A stretch of DNA of 64,000 nt from Cytospora piceicola (Eukaryota > Ascomycota > Sordariomycetes > Diaporthales > Cytosporaceae): the NCBI GenBank assembly GCA_023375675.1, contig JALQBC010000006.1, positions 930,001-994,000 of the forward strand. Reading direction: 5' to 3'. The position numbers and the translations under genes were made by a program. The notes beneath the pieces were generated by a model, which was not told the DNA's origin, made no database searches, and saw only the letters and a list, made by a program, of their open reading frames with translations. Below, one piece after another: positions 53,484 through 63,362 of this stretch. Numbering within the stretch: the first letter of the stretch is position 1; every line of letters starts with the position of its first letter.

Positions 53484-54448
53484 ATGAGATGTAGTATTGT
53501 ATTTGTTTTTGAATAGCCAGATGATGGACCGGGCAGAGCCATGGAAAGGGGGTGGGGTTTTCCTGATACACACCATGGGTAATGGGCTTAAGGATCCGGC
53601 TCGGTTTGCATAGGCACTGTCAGCCTTTTTGAATGGCTTGACTTGCTCACATCACAAACTGGATGGGAGTTTTCTTTGGTGTCTTGTACGTACAGTTTGA
53701 TTTACTGGGTCTGAAGAACGAGCTGAGGCGGTCTTCGGCATGCATGATCTCAATAGTGATAATTTCTGTCCCTAGACCTACAATCCATGCATCTTCCCAT
53801 TGTCTACCATGGACAAATGAAACACTTTCTTCATGTTGTTCCTGTGATGCCCCGCTTCCGACTGAAGCAGTCCTGTGGTGACGGACTCTTTTCCCATGGT
53901 CGGCAATGTACTGCTACATACCTAGGTACTTACCTAGGTAGGTACAACTAACTTACACAGCACTTACTCTTGGCTCTTTCCACCACCACAACGGTTGGCC
54001 ATGGCAAGCATCCTCAGCATCGTCGGGGGGCGTTCCTTCCTCGGGTATGAGTACACAACAGCCCCTGGTATAGATCACCTGGGATGCTCCTTCGCTGTTC
54101 AAACACATCCCGCTCCTCTTGTTGACTTCAAATGTTGCAACCTCCTGCTCATGGACAACCTTGGAAGTGTATTCATCATGGCTTGCCCGGTCAACGACTC
54201 CTCCAAGCACACTCGACCTGCTTTGTCAATATATCGCCACAGTCGCCAAAACAAAGACATAACTGGACTGAATCTTTTCCTTATCCAGAACAACAGGAGT
54301 ATCAACGCTTCAAATATTAGGAATTTGATGTTTCCTTGCACGGTAGTACTCGTCAGTCTATTTGTCCTCATCGCCTACGCCGCTATCTCAGCTGTCGCCT
54401 CCTCACCGGAGACCCCAGCCATTATCACATTTGAATCTTTCCAAATCA
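53484..54448. other. Intergenic, 965 bp
   Basis: 3' flank of the protease and promoter of the next plus-strand gene. Double TACCTAGGTA elements lie at 53920-53945. Open frames here have no family features; the long frame entering the next gene starts at a TTG, not an ATG. Confidence 0.5.
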
Positions 54449-57400
54449 ATGCTTCGAAGGCACAGTACCAAGTCCAGGTCGGACCTGAGCCGGCGCAAGT
54501 CTACCACATCTGTCCGGAGCGTGCCTCTGGAACATATCAACGTCGCAGTAGCTCAGAGGGACGCACGAGTGGCTGCTGTGGAGGCTTTTGCCCGTGGGCA
54601 GGATCGTCTGTCTGCCGAAATGGCCCTATTTCCACCGCAACCTTCCTCTGCTAGAAAGGACAACAGCAGTCCTACCAGACCATCACGCAACAATAGTACC
54701 GCCAGTCAGTATCACAGTGGATATGACGATCATGGTCTATGTCGTCGACATAGCGTTCGCTTCGTCGGTCCCGGCTCTGGTCTCAACTCCCGAGCATCTC
54801 GCATCAGTATGCATACAGCTGCCCCTGGGCGTCCTGAAATCCCAGAACGTCGATCCATCTACAGATCTCAGAGCACCCAGAACGTTGCTCAAAGACCCCA
54901 CTCCGACCTCCGCAACACAGAGAATATCCAGCTCCCTGATCGTGCTTCGTCTGTTGGGAAGACCGTTGAGACACATGAGCCCAGGCTCAGCCGGGCCTAT
55001 CTCCTGTCATTGGCTCCTGATCATGGGAAGTACACGCCGGAGGATGATGTTGCTTCCATGCCGTCGTCATATCGACGAGTGCGGAAGGCACGGTCGATGT
55101 ACACACCTAGGAACTCGATGAGGAACGGGATCGACGACAGTGCTAGAGTGGCTCCCAAGTCTTCTGCTACGGAAAAGACACAGAATAGCACCTCTGCGGC
55201 CTCTTTCTCTCGTTATTCGTTTTTGAGTCGAAAACAGAATAACACAGAACCGGCCATTTCAGAGTTGCGAGCCCCGAGATCCATGAGCTTCTTGAGACAC
55301 AAGCGAGAGCGTCTGGATACATCTATAATCGCCCAGGATTCGATAACAGGTTCTTCACCGGTCTTGGACTCCCATGAGACTTCAGTTCGCTCTCGACTCC
55401 TCCCCAAACCTTCTAGATTTTTCGGGTTGAAAGGGAAAGTGACCGATATGGATAGTCCCGGAAATTCAAAGAGCAGCAGTCCAACCGGAGTTCTGCCAGC
55501 CTCTGCCACGGGTGCAAGCCTGACGCTGAGCCTGAGCCGGCATGGTAGCATAAAGAGCAAAGCTCGCAAGGTCTCGTCTTCATTTAAATCCAGGTTCAAG
55601 AGCCTTTTTATCAACAAGAGCGAGGACGATACCAAGTTTCCCGCTCAGCAGAACGAGGCACGGAAGACCCATGTGTCAGAGATGTATGACGACAATCCTT
55701 GGACAAATGCCACAGTTGGAATCGGCCACGAGCGCGAGCGAAGCTCTTTATCGAGGGTCTCAACCCGTCTCCCGTCATTGCATGCAGTACCTTCCAACGA
55801 ACGCTTACACTCTCGACGAGGTAGTATTGGAAGTTTCGGTGGTGAGACCAGAAGGGTGTCGGATGACAAGTCCCGGGTTACAAGTTGGGCCAGCACTGAA
55901 ACCAACACAGTCATCGCTCACGACACTCAGGAAAGTATGGACGAGTGGGATAAGCAACGACTTTCCATTATCAATGAACATGGCTTCCATGTTCCCTCGC
56001 CATCTTTGGGTTGCCAGCAACTCGGACTTCAGACGATCACCTCGCAAGAAGAACTTGCCCCTTCAACGACTTTGGATCGCTTGCCTCCTGGGGCCACAGT
56101 GGACAGCCAACGAGTCTACTCAGCTCTGATGAAGAGAATGAATGAGACAAGACAGCTCGCTGAGATTGTTGACCAACAGCGAAAGTCGAGTATCAACTCG
56201 GATCCCTTCCGCGTACTGTCTCCCTCAAGAACGGCTGGCAGTGGGGACAGCAGCGATGCAGCTGCGCTCAGTCATGACAACCTGCCTCCATGTGAGCCGA
56301 GCAAACATGATCAACAGCATTCGTGGTCACCTTATTCAACCAATAAGAGTCCCTGTAAAGACATGTCAAGCCCAGTGGCAAGAAATCGAGTCCTCTCTCC
56401 ACCGAATCATCTCACCCCGAGGGGCAAAGATGCACCAGCTGCAAGGTCCATCACGGATAGAAGCTCGACGTTCTTCGGATCACCGACGTGCCATCTCTTC
56501 CGTACAACAAGCCCGTACCGCCGTTCTCTGCAGGAGGCAATACGAGCCGAGCACGAGCAGCAAGAGGCAAGTGTCGACACCACTGACACTATTGCTACAA
56601 CCCCAACGCACGATGGGGTCGGTCAGGTGGCCTATTCCGAGAGCAACTATTCTGAGGGCACACAGATCCACAACTTGGAGCTGAAGAAAGAATTTCCCGT
56701 TGCCGGTCACTCTGATCCTACGGACGCACCCGGGGATGTCAGCGTATTGACGGATGCACCGACTTACCGTCCCAAGAGACAGCGTTACATGTCCACTACA
56801 AGCTCTATCGACTGGAAAACGTCACTCTCTGCTGATGTCGAGAAGATGGAGAAATCACCGTTTTCCCCGACAAAGGTCACTGGGCATGCGTCTGAGGTCG
56901 AGTACGCATTGCCGACAATGCCCAAGTCTTTTGGCCGTGGGCACGTCCGCGAGGCTGCTCAGGTTGGAAGCTACGATGAAGACGAGTACAATTCAAATCC
57001 GGCCGTCCGAATGCCGACGAATCCTACAACACCTCTAAGTACCATCGACTCGAACGTCGTCAAGCTAAGCCCTCAACAGCGCTCAATCCTACGAACAACG
57101 CCGCCATCCGCAGCCAACCTACAGGAAAACGAGGCACCCGATTCTCACGATGTCAAGATACTGGCTTCCCTCGGTAAAGAGAATGACTCTTGCATCCTAC
57201 CAAAGGGTTCTAGAGGACCAAGAATGTCCCCACTGGACGAGGAGGAGTTATGTCGCGATCGTGGATTCGCCACGCAACCAGATACTCTAGAGACTCCAAC
57301 ACGGGGACATTCCATCCGACAAACCAAGTCCCTCGCCCGACTCCAGAGCTTCAGCAGAATCCGAGAACCCCAAACGGGATCGCCCCATCCGCCTGCCTCT

Positions 57401-57706
57401 TCCACCATCCGGCTAACGAGGAAGGGCGCTGGCAGACTGGCACCCAGCACGGCGTCGGCTGCGAGCAGCCCGGAGTTCAGCGGCGCGTTCGAGCGGCATT
57501 TCGGATCGCTCTCGCGGCGCCCTGGTGGTGAGCTTGCGGAAAAGGAGAACCAGAGCCCTCGTGGTGGTTCCCATGCTGGAGAAGGGCAGGATCAGGGCCG
57601 CCCGGACGCCAAGGGTCTGGTCAGGGGGAGCAAGACGATGGTGGAAATGTTCCTGGGTAGCCGGCGACGTCAAGGGGCGGGTAGTGACGGTGCAGCGTTC
57701 CTGTGA
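54449..57706 (+). CDS. Ser-rich disordered protein, conserved fungal N- and C-terminal blocks
   Basis: 1085 residues from the first in-frame ATG (54449); the frame is open further upstream but without ATG. No enzyme domain is recognised. The N terminus MLRRHSTKSRSDLSRRKSTT leads into SVRSVPLEHINVAVAQRDARVAAVEAFARGQDR, a helical block that I recall as recurrent in uncharacterised Pezizomycotina proteins. The middle is disordered and full of SP, RSxS and RRxS patches. It has a possible coiled segment RVYSALMKRMNETRQLAEIVDQQRKSS (near residue 560) and basic clusters KARKVSSSFKSRFKSLF (near 385). The end KTMVEMFLGSRRRQGAGS may be a second conserved block. No intron is needed. Likely cytoplasmic or cortical and phosphoregulated, but this is a guess. 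Confidence 0.78.
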   Translation: MLRRHSTKSRSDLSRRKSTTSVRSVPLEHINVAVAQRDARVAAVEAFARGQDRLSAEMALFPPQPSSARKDNSSPTRPSRNNSTASQYHSGYDDHGLCRRHSVRFVGPGSGLNSRASRISMHTAAPGRPEIPERRSIYRSQSTQNVAQRPHSDLRNTENIQLPDRASSVGKTVETHEPRLSRAYLLSLAPDHGKYTPEDDVASMPSSYRRVRKARSMYTPRNSMRNGIDDSARVAPKSSATEKTQNSTSAASFSRYSFLSRKQNNTEPAISELRAPRSMSFLRHKRERLDTSIIAQDSITGSSPVLDSHETSVRSRLLPKPSRFFGLKGKVTDMDSPGNSKSSSPTGVLPASATGASLTLSLSRHGSIKSKARKVSSSFKSRFKSLFINKSEDDTKFPAQQNEARKTHVSEMYDDNPWTNATVGIGHERERSSLSRVSTRLPSLHAVPSNERLHSRRGSIGSFGGETRRVSDDKSRVTSWASTETNTVIAHDTQESMDEWDKQRLSIINEHGFHVPSPSLGCQQLGLQTITSQEELAPSTTLDRLPPGATVDSQRVYSALMKRMNETRQLAEIVDQQRKSSINSDPFRVLSPSRTAGSGDSSDAAALSHDNLPPCEPSKHDQQHSWSPYSTNKSPCKDMSSPVARNRVLSPPNHLTPRGKDAPAARSITDRSSTFFGSPTCHLFRTTSPYRRSLQEAIRAEHEQQEASVDTTDTIATTPTHDGVGQVAYSESNYSEGTQIHNLELKKEFPVAGHSDPTDAPGDVSVLTDAPTYRPKRQRYMSTTSSIDWKTSLSADVEKMEKSPFSPTKVTGHASEVEYALPTMPKSFGRGHVREAAQVGSYDEDEYNSNPAVRMPTNPTTPLSTIDSNVVKLSPQQRSILRTTPPSAANLQENEAPDSHDVKILASLGKENDSCILPKGSRGPRMSPLDEEELCRDRGFATQPDTLETPTRGHSIRQTKSLARLQSFSRIREPQTGSPHPPASSTIRLTRKGAGRLAPSTASAASSPEFSGAFERHFGSLSRRPGGELAEKENQSPRGGSHAGEGQDQGRPDAKGLVRGSKTMVEMFLGSRRRQGAGSDGAAFL

Positions 57707-58635
57707 GGGAGACTGGGAACATTTATGGGGGGTATTTGTTAGCTTACAGAGTGGCTGGAGTATATGGTGTAGCAAGACACTCATTGTGTAGGCTCAGATA
57801 TGTAGTATCGCATGTTTTAAGCCGAGAGATGGAGGTGTGAGACAGCATTGTCAAAATGGTAGAAGCCTACCTACAGCTTCCGTAGTACGGAAGGTATTAG
57901 AGGGTGTGGTGGTTGTGGATAGATAAATAGACACACTCGGGTACCGGCTGTGTGCTCGGGCAGGCCAGATCTCAATCATCCGTCACCTATGAGAAAGGTA
58001 CTCTGGAAAACACATAATTTGGTGCCATGCTTGAGTTCCATCGCCGTGTATGGAATTAGGCTCGACGTTCTCGTCGTTGATAACTTATAATATATTCACT
58101 TACGCTTAAGGCCACAATCCGGAAACATAGAGAAAGAAAACAGGGACGGGATTGTAACACTACAAATCCATTTGCTTGTAGCGGGTATCTATATATTCAT
58201 GGTAGTGTAATCGTTGCAGTTATGTACAGTAACAACAGCAGCCACCCCCCCGGCTTCCTATGTGCGACTCATCGTGAAATACGTCGTAAGCCGTCTTGTT
58301 TCTCAAAACAGCTCAACCCCTCAACCTTCTCGACGTTCGAAGTTGAGACTCGCCATGCCTCAAATTAAAGATGGGTGATTCTTGCCCCTGGCATGGCGTT
58401 CTGCGACAGGTTCTCGTAATCGTTGGGCCGTTCCGCGTGATACTGCAAATTTGAATAGCATGTGCGAGCGAAGCCAGGCACGCTCATGCGACAACTCGTC
58501 TTCCTTCTGTTTCGCTTACATTGACTTGGCAAAAACGTCACGCTTTTTTTCGAATCCAAGCCGTCCTGTACCTTTCCCCAAGGGGACCGACCAGGTACCT
58601 TGTGTCATCTTTCCTCAAGGCCCCGCCCCGCCCCG
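57707..58635. other. Intergenic between convergent genes
   Basis: 3' flanks of the 1085-residue gene (+) and the GATA-factor gene (-). AT-rich; no coding region or RNA gene is supported. Confidence 0.5.
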
Positions 58636-59642
58636 TCATTGCCCATGATGGCTCTGGCTCGCGTGAGTGCCCCCGCGCGAGCTCTTCATCTTCCGCCTCT
58701 GCTTCGCGTAGACCAGGCCGCAGACGTTGCAGAGCACGCCCCCGTCCGGGCCCTTGCGCCACTCGGGGGTGTCGGTCCTCCCACACTTGCGGCAGACCAG
58801 GCCGCCGTCGTCGGACGCCCCGGCCCTGGGCACGGCGCCGGTCCTCGAGGACACGGCGGCCCTGTGGGCGGACGGGGAGCGGTGGCGGTGGTGGTGGGAG
58901 CGGCGGGGGGCCCCCTCGCTCTGCTGGACCTGGACGCGCTTGACGCTGCCGCCGCCGGGGTGCTGCTGGTGCTGGTGCTGCTGGTGCTGGTGGTGGTCGG
59001 GGCGCTGGTCGGGGCGCTGGTCGCGGTCCTCGGCCTCGCGGCGGGTGCGCTTCCGGGCGGCGGCGCGGGAGCCGTGGCCGTGGTGGCGCACGGCCGAGAT
59101 GCCGCCGACGCTGCGGGAGATGTCGTTGGAGAGCTGGGCCATGAAGAGGACGTCGCTGTTGGACATGACGGAGAGGGGGCGGTGGCCGCCGGGCGGGGGC
59201 TCGTGGGCGCTGTTGACCATCGAGTTGGTGAAGTCCAGGAGGAGTTTGGCGCTGCGGTGGATCTGCCGGGGGGGTTAGTGGATGGATGGGTTGGATCGGA
59301 GAAGAGGGGAGGATAGAGAGGAAGTGAACGTCGGGAGTAAGGACTGACGGTTAATAGGCTCTCTACTATCTTGGGGTCATTCATCCAAAACTGGTGGTTC
59401 GGCTGCGAGGACGTGGCCTCGATCCATTGTGCAACATTTGCGAGTGCATCGTGCGGTCTGGTGGACTCGTTGGCATCGATAGGTCGTGTAGGAGGGGGTG
59501 GGGTTGGTGTCTCCTCCGGGTCATCGATGGGCGGCGATAGTAACCCCGGGTCGTCGAATTGTGTCTGTTGTGCCTGCGGTTCTTGAAGTTCTTGTTGTTG
59601 TTGTAATTGGTGTAGTTGTGGTGGTGGTGGCAACGGCGGGAG

Positions 59643-59676
<34 letters not shown>

Positions 59677-59762
59677 GGTGTTGACGATGGTAGTGGTTCT
59701 TGTTGTGGTGGTGGTGGTGGTGGGGCGGCGAGGCGGATGGGGAGGGTATTGAATGAAGACAT
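58636..59762 (-). CDS. GATA-type zinc-finger transcription factor
   Basis: Two exons, 59762-59349 and 59262-58636, with an 86-bp intron (donor GTCAGT, acceptor CCGGCAG), 346 residues. The N terminus MSSFNTLPIRL is followed by Pro runs and a polyglutamine tract (11 Gln), then acidic/proline-rich sequence and a more ordered block: NVAQWIEATSSQPNHQFW, DPKIVESLLTIHRSAKLLLDFTN and SNSDVLFMAQLSNDISR. A His/Arg-rich linker precedes one C-terminal GATA finger, VCRKCGRTDTPEWRKGPDG, then VLCNVCGLVYAKQRRK (C-x2-C-x17-C-x2-C). TPEWRKGPDG is typical of the WC-2/NsdD class, though those usually have an 18-residue loop. No PAS domain is visible, so it is not a standard WC-2. It presumably binds GATA sites in the nucleus; its regulon is unknown. 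The ATG at 59762 is used because the upstream frame begins only at GTG. Confidence 0.85.
59642..59676. repeat. GTT/CAA repeat encoding polyglutamine
   Basis: An uninterrupted run of GTT triplets (CAA on the minus strand) encodes 11 Gln in the GATA factor. A likely length-variable microsatellite within a coding exon. Confidence 0.85.
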
Positions 59763-61275
59763 GTGATAATCATGAGTATGGACCAACTCCGGGGTCACGG
59801 CCGGCCGCTCGACTCAGGGCGGGGGACGGAGGACGGAGTGGAGAGGCAAGCAATGAACGGGGACGGGGGGAATAAATCGGAGAGATGGGGTTTGTACCAC
59901 AGAGGTACACACGGACTCTCAACGGCGTTCAGGGTGTCAGGGTCTCTGACCAGGCAGGACGGACGGAAGATAGGACGGACGATGGTCGTGAAGGGGGTGA
60001 AGGGGAGTTTGGATGGGTAGAGATCGGGAAAGATGGCGAGGATCGAGATCGAGGAAAACCTTGGGAAATGAACCCCATCAAGTGGGCAGTGGCCTCAGCC
60101 CAAGGAGGATTAAATTCGGCAAATATCATTTGCCCCCCCAATGAGGAACAGAATGACAGTATGAAGAGGGCCAGGAGGGCGAAAGAGCGAAAAGGTTCTA
60201 GACTGTGTGATTGTCGGAGGTGGCGACAACTAAAAACAAGGGTGGTGTTTTACCGCACAGCCGCAGAAAGTTGTTTGTATATTACTGTACTCTGTACCAG
60301 TATCAGTGTATGTACTATTTTATGTAGGAGCATATGGCCCGGATGAGCAGATTTGACGGGGATTGGCATCGGGGGGCAGAGGGGCCACAGAGGGGAGACA
60401 ACCAAAACATGCAGTAATTAGTGTAAATAGCGTATATACTTAGTAGGTGTCCAGGTAGTCCTGGTAGTTACCTGTCTGCTGCCTGTCACCCAGGCTTTAC
60501 CCCAGGATATGGCCCCTGTAATATTACATCAAGGGTCCATCTTCAGGGGTCCCATAAGGCAGTAGGGCCTAGGTATACTGGTATACCTACCTAGGTACAC
60601 AGTAGCATCCATGGATCTCATTGGTATGCAATGGAAGTACTGTACCTCTGGTCCGGCCCGAAAGCCTGAGAAAAGTCTTGTCACATATAAGAATGGGTAC
60701 ACTGCATTCTTTCCCATCCGAAAAAGGATCGATATTGGGCAGGAATCCCATGGCATGCTATGAGAATCGGAGCCTGTCAGCCTGTCAGAACTGTCAACCT
60801 GTCTATGTGGGGAAGGTTGTGGCATACTTAGTACATACCTAGGTAGTGTAGAAATGGGGGGTGGCACATTTCTGGTCACGACTCACGCTCACGAGAACCC
60901 TTTGACCTCTTATCTTATCTATCGACTGCACCGGCCTCGGCAACCTCCGTATGTACCTAGATACCTACGTAAGTATGCTGGCAGCGGTGGTTGGTATCTA
61001 CCTGGGTATGTAAGTATGTAAGTATGTAAGTGCTCACTCGTGCAGACGCCATTCCTGCTCATGCTTCACCCTCACCTGATCGACAGCTCCCAAGATCGAG
61101 ACGAGACAGCCAGCTATATTGTATTGTTTTGTTTTGTATCGTATCAGCCAGAGGATGACATGAAACACCCCTAGAAGCACCTATCTATATCCTCCTCCTC
61201 CTCCCTCCCTTCCCAGCACCTTCCTACCGCCGTCTTGTATACCAACACCTGCTGCGGACCCCGAGTACGACCACC
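59763..61275. promoter_or_regulatory. Divergent upstream region of GATA factor and metallophosphatase
   Basis: 1.5 kb between divergent starts. It contains palindrome elements (60586-60596, 60836-60846, 60954-60970), a tandem TATGTAAG repeat at 61007-61031 and a CT-rich tract at 61189-61225 just before the metallophosphatase ATG. No coding region is supported. Confidence 0.5.
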
Positions 61276-63099
61276 ATGGTTTCCAATACACTCTTGGCCG
61301 CCGGCCTGCTTGCTGCCGTCGCAGAGGCCATGCAGCCGACTGCCGCAAAGCCCGTACCAGCACCCATGCGAGACCTCCAGTGGGCACAGCTCAACTTCCT
61401 CCACACGACCGACACGCACGGCTGGCACGGTGGCCACCTCCAAGAGTCCCAGTACTCGGCAGACTGGGGCGACTACGTGTCCTTCGCCCACCACATGCGC
61501 AAAAAGGCCGACGAGCAAGGCGTGGACCTGCTCCTGGTCGATACTGGAGACCGCGTCGAGGGCAACGGCCTCTACGATGCCTCCAAGCCCAAGGGCCAGT
61601 ACACATATGACATCTTCAAAGAGCAGGATGTCGATATCATCTGCACCGGAAACCACGAGCTGTACCAGGCCGATTCCGCCGACCAGGAGCGCCACCAGAC
61701 CGTGCCGAACTTCAAGGACAATTACCTCGCCTCGAACCTGGATTATATAGACCCCCAGACTGGCGAGGCTGTGCCGATGGCACAGAGGTACAAGAAGTTT
61801 CAGACCAAGAACCAGAAGCTGGACGTCTTGGCCTTCGGTTTCCTGTTCGACTTCACCGGCAATGCCAACAATACCAGGGTCCAGACGGTATCGAAGACCA
61901 TCAAGGAGGAATGGTTCCAGAACGCCATCAGAGAGAAGGCCGACGTCTTCGTGGTCATAGGACACATTGGTGTGCGGATGGACGAGATCAAGCAGATATA
62001 CACCGAGATCAGGAAACAGAACTGGTTCACCCCTATCGCCTTCTTTGCAGGTCACGCCCACGTCCGCGACGCCATCAGTCTGGACGCGAAAGCGTTTGGT
62101 ATCGCCAGTGGACGGTACTTCGAGACCATCGGGTGGATGTCGGTAGACGGCCTTACGAAGAAGAAGAAGAACGATAAGGAGGACATCGACGCAGAGGCAG
62201 TTTCGTTCAACAGGAGGTACATTGACAACAACCTGTTTGGATTGTACTACCACACTGGCTTGAACGAGACGACCTTCCCCACGGAGCATGGCCGCAACGT
62301 GAGCAAGATGGTTACCGAGGCCAGAAAGGCAATGGATCTGGACCAAACGTTTGGCTGTGCGCCTCAGGACTACTGGATGGCTCGGACCAAGTATCCGAGC
62401 AACGACAGCATCTACACCTGGCTGGACCAGCAGGTGCTCCCAGACGTGGTTGTCAACGAGTCCCGCAAAGACATCCCGAGGCTTGCCATCATCAATACCG
62501 GCGCGGTACGGTTCGACATCTTCAAGGGACCCTTCACACTCGATACGACATACATTGTCTCTCCCTTCATGAGCAAGATGGCATACATCCCAGAAGTGCC
62601 CTACAGCGCCGCCAAGCAGGTCCTCGCGATTTTGAACAGTGCAACCCGCATCCTCGAACATCCCGATTACGACACCAGAATGATGGGCCCTCCCGAGCAA
62701 TGGCACATCACCCAGGACATTATCTACCCGGATTTGGCACACGTCGAACCAGTGCTCCATAGTGACGGCCAGAAGCCGTTGAGTGATGCCCAAGATAAGC
62801 CCGATCTCGTCGGTGGGTACACGACCAGGGATGACATCGGGACTGACGGCGACGATGCAGTCCACGCTCCTATCAACTTCTATGCCCTGCCCAACTGTGT
62901 GCAGGCAGAAATCGGCATGCCGGCTGAGGGCGAGCCGGAGTATGTCGACCTGGTCTTTACGGACTTCATCATACCGTGGGTGCTCATGGCCCTGAAGTTC
63001 AGCGGTGGTGATTATAACGAGACGAGCGTCCAGCTCTGGGACGAGGCTCCCTTTACGGACATGTTGGCGACATGGATCAAGAAGAACTGGTCCTGTTAG
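61276..63099 (+). CDS. Secreted/vacuolar calcineurin-like metallophosphatase, 5'-nucleotidase type
   Basis: A single exon of 607 residues. The signal peptide is VSNTLLAAGLLAAVAEAM. The N-terminal dinuclear metallophosphatase domain shows the full set of metal-ligand motifs: FLHTTDTHGWHGGH (D-x-H), DTGDRVEGNG (GD), CTGNHELY (GNHE), VVIGHIG and FFAGHAHVRD (GHxH). A C-terminal 5'-nucleotidase-like domain includes LAIINTGAVRFDIFKG, the substrate-side block of this superfamily. Several N-x-T/S sites fit the secretory route. The overall plan and length resemble yeast YHR202W/Smn1, a vacuolar protein of 602 residues; orthology is inferred. Probable nucleotide or phosphomonoester hydrolysis in the vacuole or outside the cell. 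Regulation is unknown; it shares an upstream region with the GATA gene. Confidence 0.9.
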   Translation: MVSNTLLAAGLLAAVAEAMQPTAAKPVPAPMRDLQWAQLNFLHTTDTHGWHGGHLQESQYSADWGDYVSFAHHMRKKADEQGVDLLLVDTGDRVEGNGLYDASKPKGQYTYDIFKEQDVDIICTGNHELYQADSADQERHQTVPNFKDNYLASNLDYIDPQTGEAVPMAQRYKKFQTKNQKLDVLAFGFLFDFTGNANNTRVQTVSKTIKEEWFQNAIREKADVFVVIGHIGVRMDEIKQIYTEIRKQNWFTPIAFFAGHAHVRDAISLDAKAFGIASGRYFETIGWMSVDGLTKKKKNDKEDIDAEAVSFNRRYIDNNLFGLYYHTGLNETTFPTEHGRNVSKMVTEARKAMDLDQTFGCAPQDYWMARTKYPSNDSIYTWLDQQVLPDVVVNESRKDIPRLAIINTGAVRFDIFKGPFTLDTTYIVSPFMSKMAYIPEVPYSAAKQVLAILNSATRILEHPDYDTRMMGPPEQWHITQDIIYPDLAHVEPVLHSDGQKPLSDAQDKPDLVGGYTTRDDIGTDGDDAVHAPINFYALPNCVQAEIGMPAEGEPEYVDLVFTDFIIPWVLMALKFSGGDYNETSVQLWDEAPFTDMLATWIKKNWSC

Positions 63100-63362
63100 T
63101 TCATGTATAGCTAAGAGACGATGATCTCGCGCTCTCACGTACTCAAGTGCTGAGCACGTGGCCAACTTTGTATACTCTCGGGATACAGGCACGGCGTTTG
63201 CTTTTGGTAGCTCAGAATGGTGCATTTTTCGTATTTTGCATGGTAATTAGAAACTGAGACATTATGACCTCCAACTCCGTGAGATGCAAACCTGAAGACG
63301 CCTAGAAACCCCGACATGTGCAAATTCAAGACCCTCCTCATCCCTCATCACCACCACCCTCG

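Noticed and set aside
53995..54448. Open frames upstream of the 1085-residue gene, including a TTG-initiated extension
   Set aside because: No ATG in frame before 54449, and the translations carry no conserved block; treated as promoter and leader.
59498..59752. Plus-strand frame rich in Val opposite the GATA factor
   Set aside because: It is the antisense reading of the CAA repeat (GTT = Val) and has no other content.
61171..63225. 684-codon open frame on the minus strand opposite the metallophosphatase
   Set aside because: It lies entirely antisense to a gene with complete catalytic motifs. Strong codon bias (few TTA, CTA and TCA codons) leaves the opposite strand free of stops, and the translation has no recognisable domain.
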